Positions 24,380-33,554 of a stretch of DNA of 64,000 bases are shown here, one piece after another. Position 1 is the first letter of the stretch. Every line of letters begins with the position of its first letter. Position numbers and translations under genes: made by a program. The stretch is from assembly GCA_040507035.1 (NCBI GenBank), contig JBEVVR010000035.1, positions 199,497 through 263,496 on the forward strand, given 5' to 3'. The DNA comes from Thiodiazotropha sp040507035 (lineage in GTDB: Bacteria; Pseudomonadota; Gammaproteobacteria; Chromatiales; Chromatiaceae). A model generated the notes under the pieces. That model saw only the letters and a list, made by a program, of their open reading frames with translations. It made no database searches and was not told the origin of the DNA.

Positions 24380-25410
24380 TCCCCGGGTATCTCATGGGCC
24401 AGCATGGGATTCACCTTCAGCGAGCGGCTTTGGCCATCTCTATCGGTAAAGCGCAACTCCACCTCATCCGCGTTACGGCCCTGACTGTAGCGCGCGACCA
24501 CACGGGCGATCAGTTCGATCTCCTGATCATTGACCTCCCCGTCGATGAGGGCAAAGGGACCACCGTGGCTCACCGTTGTCATAGAGGGATAGAGCTTACG
24601 ATAGCCCTGCATGAAGTTGGCCTCTCCCTCTTCACGAGCGATGATGACCTTATAGTGACCCGCCGGTCGCAGGTGTCTACCCACCTTGAGCAGCATGATA
24701 TCGTCAATTTCATAGTTTTTGTTGCCCCGTGCACGCCATAGATCCTTGAGTTTAATCGCGTACTGCTCATCGGTAAGAAAGCAACACCCACCGGCGGGCT
24801 GGGCATAGTCCTCGATACCTAATCGCGCCGCCAGGGCCATCTGCGGTTTACGGCTGCGTCCGGAGAAGTCGTAGAGTCCCTCGCGATCGACCCAGCCCTC
24901 CCGCTCCGGCCGGGTCAGCGGCAGGTTCTTTGCGCACAGGGGGCGCAGCAGCAGATCCTGGGCTCCCGATTCGTCGCATACGATGGGCATGGTCTGCTTG
25001 CGTTGCGACATGGGACGTTGGCCGATCACCTCCCCGGTGATGATGAAATCGAAGCCTTTGGATTGAATCCACTCATAGGCCTTGTGCACCATGAAGATCT
25101 TACAGTCGAGACAGGGATTCAGGTTGGCGCCGTAGCCATGTTTCGGATTGGTCAGTACCTCCTTGTAGTCCTCGACGATATCGATGATATGCAGCTTGAT
25201 ACCCAACTGTTCGGCTACCCAGAGGGCATTGTTGCGCTTATCCTTTTTCTGGTCGCGCTTGCGTATCGCATGGGTATGCCCTTCGACACAGAAACCGGTG
25301 TAGAAGTTGATGCCTTCCACATGGATTCCCTGATCCTGAATCACCCGGGCAGCCAATAGCGAGTCAAGCCCACCAGAGATCAGTGCTGCTGCTTTTCGTT
25401 GCTCGCTCAT
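24367..25410 (-). CDS. PP-loop thiolase-like protein (MnmA/ThiI-related)
   Basis: 347 residues. An N-terminal PP-loop ATP-pyrophosphatase has SGGLDS (residues 12-17). A pair of Cys in NPCLDC, and GGCCFLTD further on, could carry sulfur or a metal cluster. Databases usually label such proteins as tRNA (5-methylaminomethyl-2-thiouridylate)-methyltransferase-like, but they are distinct from true MnmA. The C-terminal part has an unassigned beta-rich region (LKVGRHLRPAGHYKVIIAREEGE). Its co-transcription with a TusA-like carrier supports a sulfur-transfer reaction; the substrate is unknown. Confidence 0.82.
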   Translation of the reverse strand: MSEQRKAAALISGGLDSLLAARVIQDQGIHVEGINFYTGFCVEGHTHAIRKRDQKKDKRNNALWVAEQLGIKLHIIDIVEDYKEVLTNPKHGYGANLNPCLDCKIFMVHKAYEWIQSKGFDFIITGEVIGQRPMSQRKQTMPIVCDESGAQDLLLRPLCAKNLPLTRPEREGWVDREGLYDFSGRSRKPQMALAARLGIEDYAQPAGGCCFLTDEQYAIKLKDLWRARGNKNYEIDDIMLLKVGRHLRPAGHYKVIIAREEGEANFMQGYRKLYPSMTTVSHGGPFALIDGEVNDQEIELIARVVARYSQGRNADEVELRFTDRDGQSRSLKVNPMLAHEIPGEWLI

Positions 25411-25440
25411 GGTTACATTTTTGCGGTTGAAAAAAGCGGA

Positions 25441-25535
25441 ATTATACCCCGATTTCAGGGCGATGAGACGACAAAGTCGCCTGACAATAGTTTACAAAAC
25501 AGTAGCCAAGGTTATGCATCATATCGGGGTATAAT
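25441..25535. promoter_or_regulatory. Divergent promoters with identical 13-bp cores
   Basis: ATTATACCCCGAT at 25441-25453 is the exact reverse complement of ATCGGGGTATAAT at 25523-25535. Each contains a perfect TATAAT pointing toward the adjacent gene: leftward to the PP-loop operon, rightward to the DUF2780 gene. Minus-35 elements are weak on both sides, so the shared ATCGGGG may be an activator-binding or extended element. Confidence 0.55.
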
Positions 25536-25602
25536 CTGCCATTCTAACACTGGTTACGATGCACAGACATCGCAATGCCAATAACAAACCCAGGAGAGTT
25601 TC

Positions 25603-26052
25603 ATGGAAGCTGTACGCTATTTGACCCTCACTCTGTTGCTAATTACATCGACATCGGCACTCTGCGCAAATTCACTCCTGGATAGTCTGACCGGCCAGTT
25701 GGGTATTAGCACGGAACAGGCGACAGGTGGTGCCGGTGCCCTCTTCAACCTGGCGAAAAGCCGTCTGCCAAGCGAAGAGTTTTCGCAGATTGCCTCCGTT
25801 GTACCTGACATGGAGAGCCTGATCGCCGCTGCGCCCGCCGTGGCTGAATCATCGGGCAGTGCCGCCGCCGTGGCAAACCTGCTTGGGGGTGAGGCGGACT
25901 TGGCCGGAATTGCCGGTCTGGCAAACGCCTTCAGCGAGCTCGGTCTCTCGGCCGATATGATCAGCAACTTTACACCCATCATTCTTGATTATCTGCAACA
26001 GGCTGGGGGCAACAGCGTGATGGAGATAATGCAAGGCGCGCTCTCACCCTAG
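25603..26052 (+). CDS. DUF2780 secreted protein
   Basis: 149 residues with a signal peptide ending near LCANS and an Ala/Gly/Leu-rich helical body (GGAGALFNLAKSRLPSEEFSQI), which is the DUF2780 pattern. These small periplasmic or secreted proteins are widespread in gammaproteobacteria, with no assigned function. GGAG lies before the ATG (CCCAGGAGAGTTTC). It is followed by a GC hairpin, AGGCCCGG ... CCGGGCCT at 26102-26123, without a T-run. Probably monocistronic. Confidence 0.85.
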   Translation: MEAVRYLTLTLLLITSTSALCANSLLDSLTGQLGISTEQATGGAGALFNLAKSRLPSEEFSQIASVVPDMESLIAAAPAVAESSGSAAAVANLLGGEADLAGIAGLANAFSELGLSADMISNFTPIILDYLQQAGGNSVMEIMQGALSP

Positions 26053-26210
26053 AGCCAATACCATTACAGATATCCCGATAACCCCCTAGTGCGAGATGGG
26101 TAGGCCCGGCAATCCCCGGGCCTTGAAGTGGAGACTCAACCAGGTTAGCCATAGCCTCTGAGCATCGTTATACTTACGCGATTTTCCTCCACATCAACCG
26201 GGGTTTGGAT

Positions 26211-27149
26211 GTGAACCAAGCGACTCAACAAAGCGGTAGCAAGATCAGCACCTTTCAGGAACTGCTCTTCGCCTTGCAAGACTATTGGGCGAAACAGGGC
26301 TGTATCATACTGCAGCCCTACGACATGGAGATGGGTGCGGGTACCTTTCATACCGCCACCTTCCTTCGCTCCATCGGCCCAGAGCCCTGGTATGCCGGCT
26401 ATGTGCAGCCATCCAGACGGCCTACCGACGGCCGTTATGGAGAGAATCCCAACCGGCTGCAACACTACTATCAGTATCAGGTGGTACTCAAACCCTCCCC
26501 CAAGAACATCCAGCAACTCTATCTTGGCTCCCTGGAGATGCTGGGTCTCGATCTCAAGGTCAACGATATCCGCTTTGTCGAAGACAATTGGGAATCCCCC
26601 ACGCTTGGCGCCTGGGGGCTGGGCTGGGAGGTCTGGCTCAACGGCATGGAGGTGACTCAGTTCACCTACTTCCAACAGGTCGGCGGTCTCGACTGCCGCC
26701 CGGTGACCGGTGAGATCACCTACGGTCTGGAGCGCATCGCCATGTACCTGCAAGGGGTGGAGAGCCTGTTCGATCTGGTGTGGACCGAGACACCCCAGGG
26801 CAAAGTCACCTACGGCGATGTCTTCCACCAGAACGAGGTGGAGCAGTCTGCCTATAACTTCGAACATGCCGATGTGGACTATCTGTTCGGTCATTTCGAC
26901 CAGTGCGAGAAGGATTCGCAGAAGTTGATCGAATTGGGTCTTCCCCTACCTGCCTACGAACAGGTGTTAAAGGCCTCGCACACCTTCAATCTGCTCGATG
27001 CTCGACATGCCATCTCCGTTACTGAGCGCCAGCGCTACATCTTGCGTGTACGCGGCCTCGCCCGGGATGTGGCGCAGGCCTATTACGACGCCAGAGAGCG
27101 CCTCGGATTTCCCATGTTGAACAGCAGTAAGGAGGAAAATAATGGTTGA
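26211..27149 (+). CDS. glyQ: Glycyl-tRNA synthetase alpha subunit
   Basis: 312 residues from the GTG at 26211, which has GGGG seven bases upstream; a TTG at 26205 in frame is too close to that site. The catalytic alpha subunit of the bacterial alpha2-beta2 enzyme. It is recognised from FQELLFALQDYWAKQGC, GAGTFHTATFLR, the strongly conserved PSRRPTDGRYGENPNR and WEVWLNGMEVTQFTYFQQ. It activates glycine and charges tRNA-Gly. It overlaps glyS by eight bases, so the two subunits are translationally coupled. Confidence 0.97.
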   Translation: MNQATQQSGSKISTFQELLFALQDYWAKQGCIILQPYDMEMGAGTFHTATFLRSIGPEPWYAGYVQPSRRPTDGRYGENPNRLQHYYQYQVVLKPSPKNIQQLYLGSLEMLGLDLKVNDIRFVEDNWESPTLGAWGLGWEVWLNGMEVTQFTYFQQVGGLDCRPVTGEITYGLERIAMYLQGVESLFDLVWTETPQGKVTYGDVFHQNEVEQSAYNFEHADVDYLFGHFDQCEKDSQKLIELGLPLPAYEQVLKASHTFNLLDARHAISVTERQRYILRVRGLARDVAQAYYDARERLGFPMLNSSKEENNG

Positions 27150-29232
27150 TCAGGCCCATCTGCTGTTCGAACTCGGTACCGAAGAGCTGCCACCGAAGGC
27201 ACTCAAACAGCTATCCAATGCCCTTACCGAGGGCTTTGTCAAAGGTCTGGAGCAGGCCAACATCAAACACGGTGTGGTTGAGGCCTTCGCTACGCCAAGA
27301 CGCCTCGCACTGCTTGTTCGCGACTGTTCCCGCAGTCAACCTGATCGTGAGATAGAGCGTCGTGGCCCAGCGCTCAAGGCCGCCTTCGACGCTGATGGCA
27401 ACCCGACCAAGGCCGCAGAGGGCTTTGCCCGCTCCTGCAACACCACGGTGGATCAGCTGCAAACAACGCAGACCGATAAGGGTGAGTGGCTCAGCTACCG
27501 TATTCATGAGACGGGGCAACCCGCCGCCGACCTGCTACCGGGAATTGCCACCCAGGCATTGAACAGACTGCCTATTCCAAAACGCATGCGCTGGGGTGAC
27601 AGCGAGGCACAATTCGTACGCCCGGTCCACTGGTTGCTGTTTCTCCATGGAGAACAGGTGGTTCCCTGCGAAATACTCGATGCCAAGGCCGACCGTCTGA
27701 CCTATGGCCACCGCTTCCACTACCCCGCTGCAATCACCCTCTACAATGCAGAGGACTACGCATCGGTGCTCAACGATCTGGGTCATGTCTTGCCGAGCTT
27801 CGAGGTACGCAGGAGAAAGATCCGCGACATGGTCGAGGCCTGCGCGGCGGAAATCAACGCCCGTGCCGACCTGGACCCGGAGCTCCTCGACGAGGTAAGC
27901 GCGCTCAATGAGTGGCCGGTGGCGATCACCGCCAGTTTTGAGGAGAGTTTTCTCGAGGTGCCCCAGGAGGCGCTGATCGCCACCATGAAGGGTAATCAGA
28001 AGTACTTCCCACTATTTGACGACACGGGCGAGTTGATCAACCACTTCGTCACCATCGCCAACATCGACAGCCCAAAACCGGAACTGATTCGCGAAGGTAA
28101 TGAACGGGTAATTCGCCCAAGACTGGCGGATGCCAAGTTTTTCTGGCAACAGGACGGCAAGGGCCGCCTGGAGGATCATCTGCAGACCCTGAAACAGGTC
28201 GTATTCCAGAACAAGCTTGGTTCGATGTATGACAAGTCGGAACGGGTGGCGAATCTATCCAAGCATATCGCCGCCACCATCGGCGGCGACCCGGAGCTGG
28301 GTTACCGGGCAGGGCTCCTGAGTCGCTGTGACCTGATGACCAACATGGTCAACGAATTTCCCGCGATGCAGGGCATCATGGGGCGCTACCAGGCGCTGCG
28401 GGACGGGGAGAATTCCCAACTGGCCCAGGCCCTGGAAGAGTTCTACATGCCCCGTTTTTCCGGCGACCGGCTGCCACAGACCAAGACCGGTATCGCACTT
28501 TCTCTGGCGGAAAAACTGGATACCCTGGTGGGCATATTCGGAATCGGCCAGAAACCGACCGGTGATAAGGATCCCTTCGCCCTGAGACGGGCCGCGCTCG
28601 GCGCGCTGCGCATCGTACGTGAGCACTCACTTACATTGGACTTACAAGCACTGCTCGCTGCGGTGGAGGCTGGTATGTCGGATCGATTGAGCGAATCCGG
28701 GGCCGCTAAAGAGGTCTATCGCTTCATGCTTGAACGACTCAGGGGTATCTACAGCGAGCTGGGTATCAGCGTCGATCTGTTCAACGCCGTCGCTGAAGTA
28801 GGGCCAACCAATCTTGCCGACTTTGATAAGCGGATCAAGGCACTCAGCGATTTCAGCAAATTACCGGAGGCAGAGAGTCTCAGCGCTGCCAACAAACGTA
28901 TACGCAACATCCTCAAGAAGAACGACCAGGAGCTTACTCCTGTTGTCGATCCGACACTCTTCGAGAACGAGGCTGAACGGGGCCTGGCGAACAAAATAGA
29001 TGAGCTAAGACCGCAGACTCAACCCTTGTTCGAACGCGGCGATTACACCCAGGGTCTGCAGCTGCTGGCAGAACTCAAAGAGCCGGTGGATCTGTTTTTC
29101 GATGAAGTCATGGTGATGGCAGAGGACAAAGGATTACGCAACAACCGCCTCGCCCTGTTGGCGCAGCTCGAGAGCCTCTTCCTCAGCATCGCCGATATCT
29201 CACGCCTGCAACTGCAGGAGAGTCAATCTTGA
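27142..29232 (+). CDS. glyS: Glycyl-tRNA synthetase beta subunit
   Basis: 696 residues, typical for GlyS (689 in E. coli). Opens with LLFELGTEELPPKAL, the conserved N-terminus, and contains LPIPKRMRWGD and the HD-like core region around YRAGLLSRCDLMTNMVNEFPAMQGIMG. The C-terminal part binds the tRNA anticodon. GGAGG lies a few bases before its start within glyQ. Its stop overlaps the TTG start of the MazG-like gene. Confidence 0.97.
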   Translation: MVDQAHLLFELGTEELPPKALKQLSNALTEGFVKGLEQANIKHGVVEAFATPRRLALLVRDCSRSQPDREIERRGPALKAAFDADGNPTKAAEGFARSCNTTVDQLQTTQTDKGEWLSYRIHETGQPAADLLPGIATQALNRLPIPKRMRWGDSEAQFVRPVHWLLFLHGEQVVPCEILDAKADRLTYGHRFHYPAAITLYNAEDYASVLNDLGHVLPSFEVRRRKIRDMVEACAAEINARADLDPELLDEVSALNEWPVAITASFEESFLEVPQEALIATMKGNQKYFPLFDDTGELINHFVTIANIDSPKPELIREGNERVIRPRLADAKFFWQQDGKGRLEDHLQTLKQVVFQNKLGSMYDKSERVANLSKHIAATIGGDPELGYRAGLLSRCDLMTNMVNEFPAMQGIMGRYQALRDGENSQLAQALEEFYMPRFSGDRLPQTKTGIALSLAEKLDTLVGIFGIGQKPTGDKDPFALRRAALGALRIVREHSLTLDLQALLAAVEAGMSDRLSESGAAKEVYRFMLERLRGIYSELGISVDLFNAVAEVGPTNLADFDKRIKALSDFSKLPEAESLSAANKRIRNILKKNDQELTPVVDPTLFENEAERGLANKIDELRPQTQPLFERGDYTQGLQLLAELKEPVDLFFDEVMVMAEDKGLRNNRLALLAQLESLFLSIADISRLQLQESQS

Positions 29233-29564
29233 ACAAGGATTCCTACCGCGAGATGCTGGCAGAGGTCAAGGCGTTCCACAGCAAACATCGCTTTCGCGAA
29301 AGCGGTGGTGAGGAGATGACCTACCGCATCGCGCTGATGGCCGAGGAGCTCGGTGAAATCTCCAGCTGTGTCACCAAAGGCAAGAGTCAACAGGCCCTCG
29401 CTGAAGAGGTGGCAGATCTCCTCATTCTCGTCCTGGGAACCGCCATCGCACAGGACTTCGATCTCAATCAGGCCTTTTGGGATAAGATGGAGAAATTGGC
29501 TGACCGTCAATCCCGCATGATAGATGGTCGTATACGGGTCTCAGAGTTCCGGGACATGGAATGA
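29229..29564 (+). CDS. MazG-like nucleotide pyrophosphohydrolase
   Basis: 111 residues from a TTG at 29229 (GGAG eight bases upstream), whose TTGA overlaps the glyS stop. The all-alpha NTP-PPase pattern is present: AEELGEI (ExxE) followed by EEVADLLILVL (ExxD), which bind Mg2+. Such single-domain enzymes hydrolyse nucleoside triphosphates or dCTP-like substrates. The substrate here cannot be told. Co-transcribed with glyQS and probably with gmhB and plsC. Confidence 0.85.
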   Translation: MNKDSYREMLAEVKAFHSKHRFRESGGEEMTYRIALMAEELGEISSCVTKGKSQQALAEEVADLLILVLGTAIAQDFDLNQAFWDKMEKLADRQSRMIDGRIRVSEFRDME

Positions 29565-29582
29565 TAGTAAGCGCTTACTTTT

Positions 29583-30137
29583 ATGAAGCTCATCATTCTC
29601 GATAGAGATGGAGTGATCAATCAGGACTCCGATGCCTATATCAAGAGTCCGGAGGAGTGGATTCCCATCGCGAAGAGCCTGCAGGCTATTGCCAAACTGA
29701 GCCGGGCGGGTTATCGGGTATTCGTGGCAACCAACCAATCGGGTCTCGCCAGGGGCCTCTTCGACATCGAGACACTCAATGCCATCCATCGTAAAATGAC
29801 CGATGCCGTGCAACAAGTGGGGGGCAACATCGATGCCATTCTCTTCTGCCCCCACGGACCTGACGACACCTGTGGCTGCCGTAAACCAAAACCGGGGCTC
29901 TACCAGGAGATCGCCAGGCGCACCCAGCAATCCCTTCAGGGGGTACCGGTTGTCGGCGACTCCGTCAGGGATATTGTGGCTGCCATCGAGGTGAAGGCCA
30001 ATCCTGTCCTGGTTCGAACCGGCAAGGGAGAGGTGGCAAAGGAAGCGCTCAAACAGTCTCATCCTGACGTTGCTGTCTACGAAAATCTCTACAGCTTCAC
30101 CGAACATCTAATCAAACAAGATAGAACAGACAGATGA
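29583..30137 (+). CDS. gmhB: D-glycero-beta-D-manno-heptose-1,7-bisphosphate 7-phosphatase
   Basis: 184 residues of the HAD superfamily. The DxD nucleophile motif is at the N-terminus (ILDRDGVINQD), the second motif at VATNQSG, and the zinc-binding loop CPHGPDDTCGCRKPKPG distinguishes GmhB from histidinol-phosphatases. It makes the heptose precursor of the lipopolysaccharide inner core. It overlaps plsC by four bases (ATGA). Confidence 0.93.
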   Translation: MKLIILDRDGVINQDSDAYIKSPEEWIPIAKSLQAIAKLSRAGYRVFVATNQSGLARGLFDIETLNAIHRKMTDAVQQVGGNIDAILFCPHGPDDTCGCRKPKPGLYQEIARRTQQSLQGVPVVGDSVRDIVAAIEVKANPVLVRTGKGEVAKEALKQSHPDVAVYENLYSFTEHLIKQDRTDR

Positions 30138-30856
30138 TCCTTTTCCGCTCGATACTCTATTTTATCCTGTTGCTCACGAGCACAGTTATCTTAGCCACCG
30201 TCGGTACCCTGGTCGGATGGGCATTACCAAACAACGGCATCCATTGGATCGACCATACCTGGAGCAGAATCAATCTGTGGGGCTTGGATTTTTTCTGCGA
30301 CCTGAAATATCGCCTCGAAGGTGCGGAAAATATCCCTGATGGAAGCTGCATCGTCTTTGCCAAGCACCAATCCGCCTGGGAGACCATCGCCCTTGTCAGC
30401 CTTATACCCGGACCCAAAGCCTGGGTTATCAAGCGTGAACTCATCTTCTTACCATTCTTGGGCTGGGTCATGATCTATTTCAAACCCATCGCCATTAATC
30501 GAAAATCGGGACGCAAGGCGGTGGATCAGATTATCGAGCAGGGTAAAGAGAGGCTCGATTCCGGCAAGAATGTCTTCGTTTTTCCCGAGGGCACAAGGGT
30601 AGCCCCGGGAGCGCAAAAACGTTATGGAATCGGCGGTGCCATGCTGGCTGAAAAAACAGGCTATCCGGTATTGCCGGTTGCCCACAATGCGGGGGTGTTC
30701 TGGCGTCGGCGCGATCTCAGAAAGTATTCAGGTACCATCGATGTTCGCATCGGCCCCCTCATCGAGACCAAAGGCCTCACCGCAGCGGAGATCAACAAGG
30801 CCGCTGAGGCGTGGATTGAATCAACCGTGGAGAGTCTGCCTCAAACTCGAAAGTGA
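30134..30856 (+). CDS. plsC: 1-acyl-sn-glycerol-3-phosphate acyltransferase
   Basis: 240 residues with one N-terminal membrane span (ILYFILLLTSTVILATVG). The catalytic motif appears as KHQSAWET, with Glu in place of the usual Asp of HX4D, a variant common in proteobacterial members. The acceptor-binding FPEGTR is present. It makes phosphatidic acid at the inner membrane. It is the end of the glyQ-glyS-mazG-gmhB-plsC gene run and converges with gyrB across a repeat element. Confidence 0.93.
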   Translation: MILFRSILYFILLLTSTVILATVGTLVGWALPNNGIHWIDHTWSRINLWGLDFFCDLKYRLEGAENIPDGSCIVFAKHQSAWETIALVSLIPGPKAWVIKRELIFLPFLGWVMIYFKPIAINRKSGRKAVDQIIEQGKERLDSGKNVFVFPEGTRVAPGAQKRYGIGGAMLAEKTGYPVLPVAHNAGVFWRRRDLRKYSGTIDVRIGPLIETKGLTAAEINKAAEAWIESTVESLPQTRK

Positions 30857-30863
30857 AGAGATC

Positions 30864-31050
30864 AGTCCGCAAATGAACGCTAATGATATTTAGTTTTATC
30901 TTCAGTACTTCGCAGGTTATGTAGATAGGAGCGCTGAATTATGTCGATTTGCCTGATTTATTCTATGTTTAGATATTAGGCCGTTAGCTTGTGACAAGCC
31001 TTTTGTAATGAGCAAAAATAATAATCTTTATTTGCGTTCATTTGCGGACT
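30864..31050. repeat. 187-bp element with 17-bp perfect terminal inverted repeats
   Basis: AGTCCGCAAATGAACGC at 30864-30880 is the exact reverse complement of 31034-31050. Pairing continues imperfectly for about ten more bases inward. The element is AT-rich inside, has no coding frame, and fills the space between the plsC and gyrB stop codons, with seven and six bases to spare. It looks like a MITE or a dispersed inverted-repeat element. A weak hairpin GCTTG-TGA-CAAGC followed by TTTT (30988-31004) inside it may end plsC transcription. Confidence 0.75.
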
Positions 31051-31056
31051 AAATTT

Positions 31057-33462
31057 TTAAACATCAAGATTTTCAACGGTCAGGGCATGAGTCTCGATGA
31101 AATCGCGGCGCGGTTCGACCTGGTCGCCCATCAGGGTGGCGAAGATCTGATCGGCGGCGACCGCATCCTCGATACTGACCTGAAGTAATCGCCGGCTATC
31201 GGCATTCATGGTGGTTTCCCACAGCTGTTCAGGATTCATCTCACCCAATCCCTTGTAACGCTGCACATGTTGGCCCCGCTTGGCATCCTCCATCAGCCAA
31301 TCCAGCGCCTGCTTGAAACTGGTGATCGGCTTCTCCTTCTCACCCCGTCTCACCACGGCATCCTCACTCAACAGGCCGTTTAACTGGCTGCCCAGCTCGA
31401 CGATTTTGCGATACTCAACACTGCTGAAAAAGTCGAATGGGATTAGGTGTTCATTACCAATACCATGCACCTTGCGAGTCAGCAGAATACCCGCTTCATC
31501 GGCCATGGTTTCATCCACGATTTGCAGGGTGCATGACTCAGAAATACCCAGATCAGTGTTTAATCTTGATTCTAACTCATTGATCCAGCTGGTAATTTCT
31601 GAATTGCTCTCAATCATTGCCTCATCAAGTTTCGGCATATAGATCAACTTTTCAAGCAGCACGCCATCATACCTGAGAGAGAGACGCTGGATGCTGGCCA
31701 TCACCGCAAGAAAGGCACGAGAGAGGGTTTCAAGACTTTCGCCGGCAAGGGGCGGTGCACCGTGAGTAACGACCAACGAGGCATTGTCCAGTGCTGTCTG
31801 CAAGAAGTAGTTGTTGAGATCCTGATCATCTTTCAGATACTGCTCCTGCTTACCTTTCTTTACCTTGTACAAGGGTGGCTGGGCAATATAGATATGGCCC
31901 CTGTCGATAAGCTCCGGCATCTGGCGATAGAAGAAGGTCAACAACAGGGTTCTGATGTGGGCACCGTCGACATCCGCATCGGTCATGATAATGATGCGGT
32001 GATAGCGCAGTTTGTCCGGATTGAACTCCTCTCGGCCGATACCGCAACCCAGCGCGGTGATCAAGGTCCCCACCTCCGCCGATGAAAGCATCTTATCGAA
32101 GCGGGCCTTCTCCACATTGAGAATCTTGCCCTTCAGCGGGAGAATCGCCTGATAACGACGATCCCTGCCCTGTTTGGCCGAACCACCGGCAGAGTCACCC
32201 TCCACCAGATAGAGCTCGGAGTGTGCCGGATCCTTCTCCTGGCAGTCGGCAAGCTTACCGGGTAGACCCGCTATATCCAGGGCGCCTTTGCGCCGGGTCA
32301 TCTCCCGCGCCTTTCTCGCGGCCTCTCTGGCACGTGCAGCCTCAATCATCTTGCCGGCAATGTTCTTCGCCTCAGCCGGATTCTCCAAAAGAAAATCGTT
32401 TAGATTCTCAGCAAGCAGGGTCTCTACGATCCCCTTCACCTCGGATGAGACCAGTTTGTCCTTGGTCTGTGAGGAGAATTTCGGATCGGGTACCTTCACC
32501 GAAAGAACCGCCGTCAAACCTTCGCGGGCATCATCACCCGAGGTGTTCACCTTCTGCTTCTTTGATAGACCGGACTGTTCGATATATTGATTGAGGGTTC
32601 GAGTAAGCGCACCACGAAAACCGGCCAGATGGGTACCGCCATCCCGCTGGGGTATATTGTTGGTATAGCAGTAGATATTCTCCTGATAGGACTCATTCCA
32701 CTGCATAGCGATCTCAACCGCCACATCGTTGCGTTGATCACAAAAGCTGAAAACCTTCTCATGTAGCGGCGATTTGTTACGGTTCAGATGCTCGACAAAG
32801 GCAAGAATACCACCCACATATTCAAAGATATCTTCCCTGCCGGTCGCCTCCTCCTTGAGAATAATCTTTATTCCAGAGTTGAGAAAAGAGAGCTCTCTGA
32901 GGCGTTTTGCCAATATATCGTAGTGAAACTCGATATTGGTGAAGGTCTCACCGCTTGGCATAAAGGTGACGCTGGTCCCCGTCTTCTCTGTTTCACCAAC
33001 AGCTTTAAGCTCTGATTGGGGCACCCCATGCTCATAGAACTGTTTCCAGATCTTTCCCTGACGACGGATCTTCAGCTCCAGTCTTTCCGACAAGGCATTT
33101 ACCACTGAGACGCCAACACCATGCAGACCACCCGAAACCTTGTATGAGTTGTCATCGAATTTGCCCCCGGCATGGAGCACCGTCATGATCACTTCGGCTG
33201 CGGACTTTTTCTCTTCAGGATGCTCATCCACCGGGATCCCCCGGCCGTTGTCACTCACGGTCACACTTTGATCGGAGTGGATGGTGACCTTTATTTCATT
33301 GCAGTAACCCGCCAGGGCCTCATCGATTGAGTTGTCAACGACTTCGAAGACCATGTGATGTAGACCCGTACCGTCATCGGTATCCCCGATATACATACCG
33401 GGACGCTTGCGAACGGCATCCAAACCTTTCAGGACTTTAATATTCGAAGAATCGTAACTCAT
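31057..33462 (-). CDS. gyrB: DNA gyrase subunit B
   Basis: 801 residues (804 in E. coli). The GHKL ATPase shows VVDNSIDEALAGYC and GLHGVGVSVVNALS, the TOPRIM domain shows LYLVEGDSAGGSAKQGRDRR and DADVDGAHIRTLLLTFFYRQ. The C-terminal tail KGLGEMNPEQLWETTM is conserved. With GyrA it introduces negative supercoils. It lies downstream of recF, and the leftward direction of dnaA-dnaN-recF-gyrB is the usual gammaproteobacterial order. Confidence 0.98.
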   Translation of the reverse strand: MSYDSSNIKVLKGLDAVRKRPGMYIGDTDDGTGLHHMVFEVVDNSIDEALAGYCNEIKVTIHSDQSVTVSDNGRGIPVDEHPEEKKSAAEVIMTVLHAGGKFDDNSYKVSGGLHGVGVSVVNALSERLELKIRRQGKIWKQFYEHGVPQSELKAVGETEKTGTSVTFMPSGETFTNIEFHYDILAKRLRELSFLNSGIKIILKEEATGREDIFEYVGGILAFVEHLNRNKSPLHEKVFSFCDQRNDVAVEIAMQWNESYQENIYCYTNNIPQRDGGTHLAGFRGALTRTLNQYIEQSGLSKKQKVNTSGDDAREGLTAVLSVKVPDPKFSSQTKDKLVSSEVKGIVETLLAENLNDFLLENPAEAKNIAGKMIEAARAREAARKAREMTRRKGALDIAGLPGKLADCQEKDPAHSELYLVEGDSAGGSAKQGRDRRYQAILPLKGKILNVEKARFDKMLSSAEVGTLITALGCGIGREEFNPDKLRYHRIIIMTDADVDGAHIRTLLLTFFYRQMPELIDRGHIYIAQPPLYKVKKGKQEQYLKDDQDLNNYFLQTALDNASLVVTHGAPPLAGESLETLSRAFLAVMASIQRLSLRYDGVLLEKLIYMPKLDEAMIESNSEITSWINELESRLNTDLGISESCTLQIVDETMADEAGILLTRKVHGIGNEHLIPFDFFSSVEYRKIVELGSQLNGLLSEDAVVRRGEKEKPITSFKQALDWLMEDAKRGQHVQRYKGLGEMNPEQLWETTMNADSRRLLQVSIEDAVAADQIFATLMGDQVEPRRDFIETHALTVENLDV

Positions 33463-33554
33463 ACGGCATCCAAAGTTAGATCAGTGAGAGAAGAACTCAG
33501 AACGGCCTATTATACCTATACTTTCAGGTTGCTTACGAACCCTTTATTGCATAC

